From assembly GCA_017400135.1 (NCBI GenBank), contig JAFPVJ010000012.1, positions 1-64,000 on the forward strand: a stretch of DNA of 64,000 bases. The letters are read 5' to 3'. This document shows positions 1 to 9,127 of this stretch, one piece after another. Source of the stretch: Bacteroidales bacterium. Lineage in GTDB: Bacteria > Bacteroidota > Bacteroidia > Bacteroidales > UBA932. The translations under genes were made by a program, and so were the position numbers. The stretch's first letter is position 1. Every line of letters starts with the position of its first letter. The notes under the pieces were generated by a model. The model saw only the letters and a program-made list of their open reading frames with translations, was not told the DNA's origin and made no database searches.

Positions 1-290
1 CAAATTCTATCGGACAAATCCTCTTCAAAAGAGGTGATATCCGTGAAATGTATAATCAACCTTCCTTCCCTGTTATTGTCCCGGAGGCACCGTATGGAAG
101 GCAACTTACGCTTTGGTAAAATTTCTCCGGACAGCTATGAGGGTTGGTTAAAACGAATCGTATCTCTCATGTGATCGAGGCTGTTTTAGAGAAAGTTGAG
201 AGAATGTTCTTTAAGACAAAAGCCGATAATGATCCACTTTATGATATGCACGTCAATAATGCAAAGGACTTTTTGAATAAAGCAAAATGA
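1..290 (+). pseudogene. Degenerate gene remnant at window edge
   Basis: No intact reading frame covers this stretch, but one protein can be followed by switching frames. Frame 3 reads well from the edge to about position 116 and stops at 117-119 and again at 138-140. Frame 1 carries a plausible continuation (ISPDSYEGWLKR) between about 118 and 160. Frame 3 then resumes from about 141 to a TGA at 288-290, ending in AKDFLNKAK. This looks like an originally continuous gene with two compensating indels, or a local sequence error. Its TGA overlaps the ATG of the next gene (ATGA), the usual operon arrangement. I do not recognise the family, and the 5' end lies outside the window. Confidence 0.35.
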
Positions 291-751
291 AAAAAAAGGG
301 GAATCAGGTATTAATTTTAGGAGGGACAATATTGGGTCTTAATATTGTGGCTCTGATTGTGGAATATCTTGTTCTTCCAGAAAAAAGGATACACCTCACT
401 TTCTCCTATTATCTTGATTACATTGGTTCTGCCTTTGTTTTCTCTCTATTGTTCGCTCTATTTCAGGTTTTTGCTATAGGATGGGATAAATGGTGGAAAA
501 TACTTATCCTTCCCACCATTATCCTGTCGTTCCAGTGCCTCCTTTCATTTCCACCAGACCCAATGGGAGATGGATTGGAGGCAGCATATACAGCAAGTGA
601 AATATGGGCAAAAGGATTTGATGTCGTCTTAAATCGATTTAATTTATGGGATTTAGTACGTCTATTCTGCACTGCGTTCCTTTGGTTATATCAAGTAGCC
701 CTATTATTTCTAATCAATAGAATCCATTCAATAGAGAATGATAGGTCTTAG
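287..751 (+). CDS. Small integral membrane protein, unknown function
   Basis: This 154-residue protein has about four hydrophobic segments (roughly residues 8-28, 43-67, 70-88 and 122-146) separated by short loops, and no signal-peptide cleavage motif. It is predicted to sit in the inner membrane. The ATG overlaps the stop codon of the broken gene upstream, so the two were probably co-transcribed. Base composition is clearly more AT-rich than the sugar-metabolism genes further right, which suggests an accessory or recently acquired origin. I do not recognise a family and assign no function. The hairpin at 872-905 lies about 120 nt downstream and could end its transcript. Confidence 0.6.
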   Translation: MKKKGNQVLILGGTILGLNIVALIVEYLVLPEKRIHLTFSYYLDYIGSAFVFSLLFALFQVFAIGWDKWWKILILPTIILSFQCLLSFPPDPMGDGLEAAYTASEIWAKGFDVVLNRFNLWDLVRLFCTAFLWLYQVALLFLINRIHSIENDRS

Positions 752-871
752 TGGGTCGATGATCTATAGCATTACACAATGGTGAAGCTGGAAGCATCCC
801 CGCCAGTACTCCTGGATAGGTATTGAAAAAGTTCCCAGGCGTTGACGTTGGCGACAGATTGCTTGAGGTAG

Positions 872-909
872 AACGGTTCGAAGTGCGCGGTATCTTCGAA
901 CCGTTTTTC
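872..909 (+). terminator. Rho-independent-type hairpin, rightward
   Basis: A 12-bp perfect inverted repeat (AACGGTTCGAAG at 872-883, complement at 894-905) encloses a 10-nt loop. A short T tract follows on the + strand. It is suited to ending transcription of the rightward membrane-protein gene. Confidence 0.6.
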
Positions 910-1152
910 TTTGGAAATGTGTCCGGGTTAGAATCCGTCATTGACGCGCACCACGATCGTGCTATGAGAGGGGTGGCAAACGGTTGTCTGTGCTTCAAAG
1001 CCTGTAATCAATGCCTCAGACACGGATATTGGGCTCTCGCGCGTATATAGGCCATTTCATCGTGCGCCGACTAGACGGGTAATCTGACCGAGTTTGTCGG
1101 AAAGGTTTGGAATTGAGCTGGGATGTCTTTAGTTTGACCGACGGTGCATAAC

Positions 1153-1185
1153 AAAAAGCCGGACGAAATTTCGTCCGGCTTTTTT
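1153..1185. terminator. Bidirectional terminator with perfect palindrome
   Basis: A perfect 22-bp palindrome at 1158-1179 (arm GCCGGACGAAA) is flanked by AAAAA on the left and TTTTTT on the right. It can therefore work as an intrinsic terminator on either strand. It lies about 20 nt beyond the stop codon of the leftward EF-G-like gene and most likely ends that transcript. Confidence 0.8.
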
Positions 1186-1205
1186 GTACTCCGTAAAAAG
1201 AGAAA

Positions 1206-3314
1206 TTAATCCTCTTCCTCCTGGGCGGCGTAGTCCGCGAGGAGCTTGGTCTGGACGTCTCCCGGGACGGGCTGGTAGTCGGCGAACTCCATCGTGAAGG
1301 TCGCGGAACCGGAGGTCAGCGAGCTCAGGGTGGTGGAGTAGCGGTACAGCTCGGCGAGCGGGACGCGGGCACGCAGGATGGAGAAGCCCTTGTCGGCACC
1401 CAGGTCGCCGAGGATGCCACGGCGGTTCTGGAGGTCGGACATGACGGCGCCCTGGTACTCGGCCGGGGTCATCACCTCGACGTTGTAGATAGGCTCGAGA
1501 ATCTTCGGACCCGCGTTGCGGAAGGCCTCACGGAAGGCGTTGCGGCCGGCGATGATGAAGGCGATTTCCTTGGAGTCGACCGGGTGCATCTTACCGTCGT
1601 AGACGAAGACGCGGATGTCACGGGCGTAGGAACCGGTCAGAGGTCCCTCGACCATGCGCTCCTTGATACCCTTCAGGATGGCGGGCATGAAGCTGAGGTC
1701 GATCGCACCACCGACGACGCAGTTGTAGAACTCCAGGCGTCCACCCCACTCGAGCTCGGTGATATCCTGGCTCTTGATGGGCAGCTGGGTGTCCTTGCCG
1801 TCGATCTTGAACTTGGTGTTGAGCTCGCCTTCGGCCGGGCAGACCAGGAGGTGGACTTCACCGAACTGGCCGGCGCCGCCGGACTGTTTCTTGTGGCGGT
1901 ACTGGGCCTGGGCGACCTTGGTGATGGTTTCGCGGTACGGCACCTTCGGGGCGAAGAGCTCGACCTCGACGCCGAACTCGTTGTTCAGACGCCACTTGGT
2001 GACGTTGATGTGCTGCTCACCGTTGCCGCTGAGGATGGTTTGGCGGAGTTCCTTGGAGTATTCCACGATGGTGGTGGGATCCTGGGACGCGATCTTCTTG
2101 AGGGCGTCGCCGAGCTTCTGGTCTTCCTGCTGGACCTTGGCCTTGATGGCGCAGCGGTACTTCGGAGCCGGATAGGCGATCTTGTCGTAGGCGATACCGG
2201 AACCGATGGCGGACAGCGTGGTGCTGGACTTGCCGTTCTTGAGCTTCACGACGCAGCCGAAGTCACCGGCCTTGAGGGCGGGGACGCTCTCTTTCTTGGA
2301 ACCGGCGACGGCGTAGATGGCGGAGAAACGCTCCTTGTTGCCGGTGGCGGGATCCTCGAGGTCGAGACCGGGAGTGATCGTGCCGCTCATCACCTTGAAG
2401 TAGGAGACTTCACCGAGGTGCTGCTCGACGTCGTTCTTGTAGATGAAGAGGGCGGGCTGGCCCTTCTCGTCCACCTTCGGGGCCGGGGCGACACCCTTGA
2501 TGAACTCCATGAGGCGCTTGACGCCGATGTCCTTCTTGCCGGAAACGCAGAAGACGGGATAGGCCTGGCCGGAAGTCACGCCGAGGTTGAGGCCGCTCAT
2601 GATCTCCTCCTCGGAGAGGGTGCCTTCCTCGAAGAACTTCTCCATCAGGGCATCGTCGTACTCGGCGGCCTTCTCGATCAGCTCGTTGCGGGCATCTTCG
2701 GCCTGGTCGGCGAACTGGGCGGGGATGTCGAGCACTTCGCAAGTGCCGTTGGCGTCCTTGAAGTGGTAGTACTTCATCGTGAGGACGTCGATGATGCCGT
2801 CAAAGTTGGCGCCGGTCGCGGTGGGGAACTGGACATAGACCAGCTTGCCGCCGAAGGCTTCCTTCATGGAAGCTTGGACGTTGTCCCAGTCGGCCTTGTC
2901 GGTGTCCAGCTGGTTGACCGCGATGAACATCGGGAGATGGTTCTCCTCGGCGCGGCGGACGAAGTTCTCGGTGCCGACCTCGACGCCCTGCTGGGCGTTG
3001 ATCACGAGGATGCCGCTCTCGCAGACGCGGAAAGCCGCGTAGGCGCCGCCGATGAAGTCGTCGGAACCCGGAGCATCGATGAAGTTGATCTTGGTGCCCT
3101 GGAACTCGGCATACAGCGGAGTCGCATAGATGGAGCGCTGGTTCAGTTTTTCAAGTTCGTCGTTGTCGGAGACAGTGTTCTTGTCCTCGACGGTGCCGCG
3201 GCGGTCGATGACCTTGCCTTCATACAGCATCGCTTCGGCAATCGTGGTCTTTCCGGATTTGGTGCTGCCAAGAAGGACCACGTTGCGGATGTCTTTGGTG
3301 GAGTAATCTTTCAT
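1206..3314 (-). CDS. fusA2: Elongation factor G paralogue (EF-G2 type)
   Basis: This 702-residue protein has the full EF-G layout: GTP-binding domain (about 1-270), domain II, then domains III-V, and so should act on the ribosome in translocation. The G1 loop is present (GSTKSGKTT, 16-24). The G3 motif reads DAPGSDDF (80-87), with Ser84 where canonical EF-G has the His needed for GTP hydrolysis. The switch I RGIT motif is replaced by RSIY (60-63), and G4 is NQLD (134-137) instead of NKxD. Bacteroides carries an EF-G paralogue (EF-G2) reported to support translation without GTPase activity during carbon limitation; this protein fits that type. It has its own promoter (3372-3401) and a terminator at 1153-1185, so it is probably monocistronic. 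The housekeeping fusA would be elsewhere. Confidence 0.85.
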   Translation of the reverse strand: MKDYSTKDIRNVVLLGSTKSGKTTIAEAMLYEGKVIDRRGTVEDKNTVSDNDELEKLNQRSIYATPLYAEFQGTKINFIDAPGSDDFIGGAYAAFRVCESGILVINAQQGVEVGTENFVRRAEENHLPMFIAVNQLDTDKADWDNVQASMKEAFGGKLVYVQFPTATGANFDGIIDVLTMKYYHFKDANGTCEVLDIPAQFADQAEDARNELIEKAAEYDDALMEKFFEEGTLSEEEIMSGLNLGVTSGQAYPVFCVSGKKDIGVKRLMEFIKGVAPAPKVDEKGQPALFIYKNDVEQHLGEVSYFKVMSGTITPGLDLEDPATGNKERFSAIYAVAGSKKESVPALKAGDFGCVVKLKNGKSSTTLSAIGSGIAYDKIAYPAPKYRCAIKAKVQQEDQKLGDALKKIASQDPTTIVEYSKELRQTILSGNGEQHINVTKWRLNNEFGVEVELFAPKVPYRETITKVAQAQYRHKKQSGGAGQFGEVHLLVCPAEGELNTKFKIDGKDTQLPIKSQDITELEWGGRLEFYNCVVGGAIDLSFMPAILKGIKERMVEGPLTGSYARDIRVFVYDGKMHPVDSKEIAFIIAGRNAFREAFRNAGPKILEPIYNVEVMTPAEYQGAVMSDLQNRRGILGDLGADKGFSILRARVPLAELYRYSTTLSSLTSGSATFTMEFADYQPVPGDVQTKLLADYAAQEEED

Positions 3315-3371
3315 GTTATCAGTATTTTTATGAGTTTGCGTCTTAAGGCCGGATCAGGGCATTCAAGTCTG

Positions 3372-3401
3372 CAAATCTAATAAAAAATATAGGAATAACA
3401 A
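3372..3401 (-). promoter_or_regulatory. Promoter of the EF-G2 gene
   Basis: On the minus strand a -33 TTG (3401-3399) and a -7 TAGATTTG (3379-3372) are separated by 19 nt, matching the Bacteroidota sigma-ABfr pattern. The ATG of the EF-G2 gene lies about 58 nt downstream. Confidence 0.65.
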
Positions 3402-3417
3402 TGAAATGGCCGCTGAC

Positions 3418-3627
3418 TCAGGCCTTTTTGTCGCCCGTCCGGCGATAAATGGCCAGAATTTCCTCGCCGCGGAAGCCCAGCTCCCCATAGAGGAAACGGT
3501 CGAAGCGCCGGAGCGGCACATCCAGGATCCGGCAGATGCAGGAGAAGTCGACGTCCGGATCCAGCCAGATCCGGTCGGTTTCCATCAGGCGTTCAAAGTT
3601 CGAATAAGCTCTGTCGAGTGTTAACAT
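3418..3627 (-). CDS. Small AraC-like helix-turn-helix remnant protein
   Basis: This 69-residue protein resembles the first half of an AraC-type DNA-binding region: a helix, then DPDVDFSCICRILDVPLRRF, a loop, then GELGF and IYR. No second helix-turn-helix and no sensor domain are present. It could be a stand-alone single-HTH protein or the relic of a larger regulator. It lies about 100 nt upstream of the EF-G2 gene in the same direction, but that gene has its own promoter. The start at 3627 is an ATG within a GTTAACATT sequence that recurs in front of the divergent XRE gene, so the two may share regulation. The physiological role is unknown. Confidence 0.5.
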   Translation of the reverse strand: MLTLDRAYSNFERLMETDRIWLDPDVDFSCICRILDVPLRRFDRFLYGELGFRGEEILAIYRRTGDKKA

Positions 3628-3718
3628 TTGGTTTACGTTTTTTACAAAAATGCCACACGAAATTCATTCTGACAAGGGTAGAAATCCTAATTATTGGCTT
3701 CTGGAAGAAGATTTTTAA

Positions 3719-3749
3719 GTTTTTTATAGAGATTAACTGTTTTTTATAG
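3719..3749. repeat. Direct repeat GTTTTTTATAG
   Basis: Two identical 11-nt copies (3719-3729 and 3739-3749) are spaced 20 nt apart in the AT-rich divergent intergenic region. They fall on the same helix face and may be regulator half-sites. Confidence 0.35.
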
Positions 3750-3772
3750 TCGTGCAAAAAGAAAGTTAACAT

Positions 3773-3791
3773 TGTAAACGGATGGTTTACA
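3773..3791. promoter_or_regulatory. Putative operator of the XRE regulator
   Basis: The inverted repeat TGTAAAC (3773-3779) / GTTTACA (3785-3791) has a 5-nt spacer and lies just upstream of the -7 box at 3813. A related sequence (GTTAACATT followed by GTTTAC, 3620-3636) overlaps the start of the divergent gene. Position and symmetry suit an autoregulatory site for the adjacent HTH protein; this is inference. Confidence 0.45.
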
Positions 3792-3812
3792 TAGATTACG
3801 TTTTCTCAACCT

Positions 3813-3820
3813 TACCTTTG
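3813..3820 (+). promoter_or_regulatory. -7 element TACCTTTG deciding the XRE start
   Basis: TACCTTTG matches the Bacteroidota -7 consensus TAnnTTTG exactly. It lies downstream of the most upstream ATG (3782) and 18 nt before the ATG at 3839. It therefore argues that translation starts at 3839 and that the palindrome is promoter DNA rather than coding sequence. Confidence 0.55.
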
Positions 3821-3838
3821 ACTGTCAAATTTCGGGTT

Positions 3839-4261
3839 ATGGTCAAATTGAAGGACTTGAGAGAACAAACCGGGCGGACGCAAGATGCTATCGCCTCGGA
3901 GCTTGGGATCAGCCGCACTTACCTGAGCCAACTCGAAACGGAAAAGCGGAAACCAGGACGTGAACTTGCCGAGAAAATGGGCGCTTATTTTCATGTGTCA
4001 CCAATCGCTTTGTTGGGCTATCAAATGGACGATACACAGCGTGAGCTAAGGGATGAGCGTGACTCTATCAAGGATCGTCTTGATCTCGAAAAGAGAGAGC
4101 ACGCCCGCGAGTTACAGGCTAAGCAGGCAGAGATTGACCGTCTTTCGGCAGAGGTCGCCCGGCTCCGCCATGACCTCGACTTTACCCAGACGGTGTGCAG
4201 GCAGATGATGAAGCAAAATAATCTGCAAGAGGACACCTTGTCTGACGGGGAAAATATGTAA
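3839..4261 (+). CDS. XRE-family helix-turn-helix regulator with coiled coil
   Basis: From the ATG at 3839 the protein has 140 residues. An HTH_3 domain (about 1-62, with TQDAIASELGISRTYLSQLE as the HTH core) is followed by a charged, heptad-rich helix (about 66-118) that should dimerise as a coiled coil. An upstream ATG at 3782 would add 19 residues but lies inside a palindrome and ahead of the -7 box, so I prefer 3839. It probably represses its own transcription through 3773-3791. The stop codon is 12 nt before rnhB. There is no phage or toxin neighbour, so targets beyond its own promoter are unknown. Confidence 0.7.
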   Translation: MVKLKDLREQTGRTQDAIASELGISRTYLSQLETEKRKPGRELAEKMGAYFHVSPIALLGYQMDDTQRELRDERDSIKDRLDLEKREHARELQAKQAEIDRLSAEVARLRHDLDFTQTVCRQMMKQNNLQEDTLSDGENM

Positions 4262-4273
4262 CTTTGCGACAGT

Positions 4274-4885
4274 ATGTCGCACGAAATCCATCTCCTCTGC
4301 CGTTTGAACGAAGGGCTTGTCGAGGCGGGCTGTGACGAGGCGGGCCGCGGTCCCCTCGCCGGGCCGGTCTTCGCTGCGGCCGTGATCCTGCCGGAGGGCT
4401 TCTCCCATCCGCAGCTCAACGACTCCAAGCAGATGAGTGAAAAGGCGCGGGAGCTGCTTCGGGAGGTCATTGAAAAAGAAGCGGTGTCCTGGGCGGTCGT
4501 GGCGGTATCTCCCGAAGAGATCGATACCGTCAACATCCTCAACGCTTCCATCCTGGGAATGCAGCGGGCCGTACGGCAACTGTCCCCCAAGCCTGAATTC
4601 CTCCTTGTCGACGGCAACCGCTTCAAGCCCTGCGACGGCATCCCGTACAAGACCGTGGTCCACGGGGATGCCACCTACTCCGCCATCGCGGCCGCCTCGG
4701 TCCTGGCCAAGACCCACCGGGATGCATATATGCGCCAAATCGCCGCGGAGTATCCACAATATGGCTGGGAACGCAACATGGGCTATCCCACAAAGGAACA
4801 CATCGAGGCGATCAAGCGGTACGGCTACACCCCCTATCACCGCAAGAGCTTCCACCCCAAGGAGCTGGAGCCCACCCTGTTTTAA
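4274..4885 (+). CDS. rnhB: Ribonuclease HII
   Basis: This 203-residue protein removes RNA from RNA/DNA hybrids and starts excision of misincorporated ribonucleotides in DNA. The RNase HII signature is intact: GCDEAGRGPLAGP places catalytic Asp21 and Glu22, NDSKQ follows, then LVDG supplies the third acidic residue, and HGDATYSAIAAASVLAK the fourth region. Length is normal for the family. A -7-like TAACTTTG at 4259-4266 overlaps the stop of the XRE gene and ends 7 nt before the ATG, so the gene may have its own, nearly leaderless transcript. The S46 peptidase gene follows after 26 nt. Confidence 0.93.
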   Translation: MSHEIHLLCRLNEGLVEAGCDEAGRGPLAGPVFAAAVILPEGFSHPQLNDSKQMSEKARELLREVIEKEAVSWAVVAVSPEEIDTVNILNASILGMQRAVRQLSPKPEFLLVDGNRFKPCDGIPYKTVVHGDATYSAIAAASVLAKTHRDAYMRQIAAEYPQYGWERNMGYPTKEHIEAIKRYGYTPYHRKSFHPKELEPTLF

Positions 4886-4911
4886 AAAACAATCAAAAAG
4901 GATAAAAAACA

Positions 4912-7056
4912 ATGAAAAAGATCGTTTCCATGGCCCTGGCGGCCCTATTGCTCTCCTTCTCCGCCTTTGCGGACGAGGGCATGTGGCTCCTGCCCCTGCT
5001 CCAGAAAATGAACGGCAAGGCGATGGCCTCCCTGGGCTGCCGCCTCACCCCCGAGCAGATCTACAGCGTCAACAACAGCTCCATCAAGGACGCCATCGTC
5101 CAGTTCGGTGGCGGCTGCACGGGCGAGATCATCTCCGACGAGGGTCTGCTCGTGACCAACCATCACTGCGGCTACGGATCCATCCAGTCCCTGTCCACCC
5201 CTGAGCACAACTACCTCGAAGACGGATTCTGGGCGATGAACCGCAGCGAAGAGATGCCCGTCCCGGGTCTCACGGTCAAGTTCCTCCAGCGGATGGATGA
5301 TGTCACGAAAGTGATCGAAAAGACCATCAAGGATGCCTCCAAGAAGACGAAAGATGAGGAGGAGGTCAAGAAGGCTGTCGCCGAGGCCGTCAAGGCTCTT
5401 GAGAAGAAGGCGGTGGAGGATTATCCCCACTGCACGGCCCGCGTGACCCCCTTCTACGACGAGAATGTCTATTATCTCATCATCTACAAGACCTACCGCG
5501 ACGTGCGTTTCGTCGGTGCCCCGCCGGCATCGATGGGCAAGTTCGGCGGTGAGACCGACAACTGGATGTGGCCCCGCCACACCTGCGACTTCTCCATGTT
5601 CCGGGTATATGCGGGCGCTGACAACGAGCCGGCCGACTATTCACCGGAGAACCTGCCCCTGCGTCCGAAACAGTCCCTGAAGATATCCCTGCGGGGCCTC
5701 GAAGACGGTGACTTCGCGATGATCATGGGCTATCCGGGCCGCACGCAGCGCTTCCAGACCGCCGCCCAGCTCAAGGAGATGCTCCGCACCCAGGACATTT
5801 CCATCGCTGCCCGTACCGTCCGTCAGGACCTGATGTGGGAGGCGCGCATGGCCGACCCCGTCGTCAACCTCCAGTACGCCAACAAATATGCCGGTTCCGC
5901 CAATGGCTGGAAGAAGTGGATTGGCATGAAGCAGGCTTTCGAGAAGCTGGACATCATCGGCCGAGAGGAGCAGTTCGAGGCGGATTTCATGAACTGGGTG
6001 AATGCCCGCAAGTCCCGCCAGGAAAAGTACGGCGACGCCCTGGAAAAGATTGAGAAGAGTGTGGAGGAGTCCGCTCCTTCGATCGAGGCCCTGACCCTGC
6101 TGAGCGAGAGCATCGGCCGCATCGAGGTGCTGGGCTTCGCCAATTCCTTCCTTCGTTCGATCGCCGCGATCAAGACGGATGACATCAGTTATGGGGAAGC
6201 GATGGCCAAGGCCGTCGAAGTGATGGGCGACCCCCTGTACAAGGATTACAACGAGGCGCTCGACCGCAAGGAGGCCGCCGCGCTGATCGCTTTCTACCGC
6301 GACAACGTCAAGGACGAAGACCGCATTCCGCTGCTGGGTCAGGACGTGCGCGAAATGGACATTCCCGCCTTTGTGGACGCCCTCTTCGACAGCACCGCCT
6401 TCACGTCGGCGGCCCGTGTCAAGGAGCGCATCAAGACCGAATCCGACCTGTCCAACGACCCGGCCGGCCGGATGTGCGCAGATATGATCCGGGGCATGAT
6501 GAAATTCCGCCAGAACTACATGGCCGGCCAGCAGGGCCTCGACGAGGGCGCCAGGGCTTTCACCGCCGGCCGCCTCGAGTGGAAGAAGGGCGAGCCGTCC
6601 TACCCGGATGCCAACAGCACCTGCCGCCTCACCTACGGCACGGTCAAGGCCTATTCGCCCCAGGACGGCGTGCTTTACAAACACTACACGACCCTCAAGG
6701 GCGTGATGGAGAAGGAAGACCCCGACAACTACGAATTCCGCGTTCCCGCCAAGCTGAAAGAGATCTATGCGGCGAAGGACTACGGCCAGTACGCCAACGC
6801 CAAGGGTGAACTCCCGACCTGTTTCCTGATCAACTGCGACATCACGGGCGGCAACTCCGGCTCGCCGGTCATGGACGCCGACGGCTGCCTCGTGGGCCTC
6901 GCCTTTGACGGCAACTGGGAGTCGATGTCCAGCGACGTGATGTTCGAGCCCGACCTCCAGCGCTGCATCTGCGTCGACATCCGCTACGTCCTCCTGCTGA
7001 TGGACAAATTCGGCGGCGCCGGCTACCTGTTGGATGAAATGAACCTGATAAAATAA
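4912..7056 (+). CDS. S46 dipeptidyl-peptidase, DPP7-type
   Basis: This 714-residue exopeptidase is predicted to be exported (signal peptide about 1-20, ending SAFA) and to release dipeptides from peptide N termini in the periplasm, typical of amino-acid-using Bacteroidota. The S46 catalytic triad is visible: His85 in NHHCGYG, Asp226 in HTCDFS and Ser649 in GGNSGSP. In this family the residue 18 positions after the Ser sets specificity: Arg gives DPP11 (acidic P1), Gly gives DPP7 (hydrophobic/aliphatic P1). Here it is Gly667 (FDGNWE), so DPP7-type is inferred. Spacing to the next gene is only 2 nt, so the following lipoprotein is probably co-transcribed. Confidence 0.92.
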   Translation: MKKIVSMALAALLLSFSAFADEGMWLLPLLQKMNGKAMASLGCRLTPEQIYSVNNSSIKDAIVQFGGGCTGEIISDEGLLVTNHHCGYGSIQSLSTPEHNYLEDGFWAMNRSEEMPVPGLTVKFLQRMDDVTKVIEKTIKDASKKTKDEEEVKKAVAEAVKALEKKAVEDYPHCTARVTPFYDENVYYLIIYKTYRDVRFVGAPPASMGKFGGETDNWMWPRHTCDFSMFRVYAGADNEPADYSPENLPLRPKQSLKISLRGLEDGDFAMIMGYPGRTQRFQTAAQLKEMLRTQDISIAARTVRQDLMWEARMADPVVNLQYANKYAGSANGWKKWIGMKQAFEKLDIIGREEQFEADFMNWVNARKSRQEKYGDALEKIEKSVEESAPSIEALTLLSESIGRIEVLGFANSFLRSIAAIKTDDISYGEAMAKAVEVMGDPLYKDYNEALDRKEAAALIAFYRDNVKDEDRIPLLGQDVREMDIPAFVDALFDSTAFTSAARVKERIKTESDLSNDPAGRMCADMIRGMMKFRQNYMAGQQGLDEGARAFTAGRLEWKKGEPSYPDANSTCRLTYGTVKAYSPQDGVLYKHYTTLKGVMEKEDPDNYEFRVPAKLKEIYAAKDYGQYANAKGELPTCFLINCDITGGNSGSPVMDADGCLVGLAFDGNWESMSSDVMFEPDLQRCICVDIRYVLLLMDKFGGAGYLLDEMNLIK

Positions 7057-7058
7057 TC

Positions 7059-8021
7059 ATGAAAAAGTATCGTGTCCTCTTCATGGTCGCAGCAATTCTG
7101 TTTGTCGCATGCGGAGAAAAAAAGCCGATTGATGAACCGGAACCGGAGCATGAACTGACGCCGGAAGAGTATTACGGTTTCGATACGTTTTCGGGAGATT
7201 CGGAAAACTATGCCGAAGGTAAATATGCAAGCTATGTCAGGACCCGCAAATCATACGAAGGCGGTGAATGTACCGTTTTGGAGGATCACGCGTTGTACAA
7301 GTATGATGGGGAAGGTCGGCTGACCCGCCTGGAGTTTTCCACCGGAGAACAGCCCGACCGCCGCGAAATAGATACATACGAATACTCAGACCGGCATAAA
7401 AAGGAATTGGTATATTTTGAAAGTAACGGTTCTACCCAACTTCGGTGGGAAACGGAATATGATTATCTGGATGAGGAGTTAACGATGTGTTTCCATAGTC
7501 TGGAAACGTCGGCGGTGGTCGATGAGTCTCGCAGAACGGAGCAAGAGTGGGAGAATGGGCGCATGATAAGGCAAAGGGTGTATTGGACTCCCCGAGGAGG
7601 TACCGAAAGAATCACCGCAATGACAACGTATTCTTATTCGGACACGGATTATGCCATTGTCACAAACAGGCACAGCGAATCATATCGTGCATCCGGAATG
7701 GTTTTTTCTACTTCTGACCAAAAGATAACCGTCACTTATAAGGACAAAGAAAAAAAATATCCGCTGCTGGAAGACGATCTCCGGGAATATGGCCATTACA
7801 GGAGGGAATACGCGTACAACGAAGATCATCTTTTGGTCTCAGTCATAAGATATTTGGACGATGTTCCTTTCCATACCATCAGATACTCTTACTCCGGCGA
7901 TACAAAAACGGAGTACAGTGTTACGAAGAGCTTATTGGACAATACCATTACCCAGGAGGTAACCCAAGTTTTTAAATACCGCGCACCCGCAATCGAATAC
8001 GAGTATATTTCTGATTTTTGA
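7059..8021 (+). CDS. Surface/periplasmic lipoprotein, unknown function
   Basis: This 320-residue protein has a lipoprotein signal (hydrophobic stretch then FVACG, lipidated Cys about residue 19) and an acidic, proline-rich linker. The body is rich in Tyr, Asp, Glu and Arg, with repeating strand-like units (YEYSD, YDYLDEE, TYSYSDTD, YAYNED, IRYSYSGD) reminiscent of YD-repeat or DUF4595-like beta proteins. The gene is more AT-rich than its neighbours on both sides, suggesting a different origin or faster evolution. It starts 2 nt after the peptidase stop and ends 10 nt before mrp. I assign no function. Confidence 0.65.
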   Translation: MKKYRVLFMVAAILFVACGEKKPIDEPEPEHELTPEEYYGFDTFSGDSENYAEGKYASYVRTRKSYEGGECTVLEDHALYKYDGEGRLTRLEFSTGEQPDRREIDTYEYSDRHKKELVYFESNGSTQLRWETEYDYLDEELTMCFHSLETSAVVDESRRTEQEWENGRMIRQRVYWTPRGGTERITAMTTYSYSDTDYAIVTNRHSESYRASGMVFSTSDQKITVTYKDKEKKYPLLEDDLREYGHYRREYAYNEDHLLVSVIRYLDDVPFHTIRYSYSGDTKTEYSVTKSLLDNTITQEVTQVFKYRAPAIEYEYISDF

Positions 8022-8031
8022 GTAAAAGCGT

Positions 8032-9093
<1,062 letters not shown>

Positions 9094-9103
9094 TATTAAT
9101 TGC

Positions 9104-9118
9104 TATATTTGTACAAAT
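9104..9118 (+). promoter_or_regulatory. -7 box overlapping a 12-bp palindrome
   Basis: TATATTTG (9104-9111) matches TAnnTTTG and overlaps the perfect palindrome ATTTGTACAAAT (9107-9118), 10 nt before the ATG of the SDR gene. A repressor bound here would block the transcription start. I see no -33 box. Operators of this shape are used by GntR/LacI-type sugar regulators; which protein binds is unknown. Confidence 0.4.
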
Positions 9119-9127
9119 ACATAAAAA

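Larger units (their letters stand above)
752..1205. other. Gene-free interval with two terminators
   Basis: No convincing coding sequence is seen in these ~450 bases; the short open frames present lack Bacteroidota-like protein character. The interval holds two hairpins, described separately, and separates the rightward membrane-protein gene from the leftward EF-G-like gene, so the two units converge here. The region 911-1150 shows nothing recognisable. Confidence 0.5.

Noticed and set aside
823-1050. Small open frames in the 752-1205 interval
   Set aside because: They contain the terminator hairpin at 872-905 and show no signal peptide, domain or ribosome-binding context.
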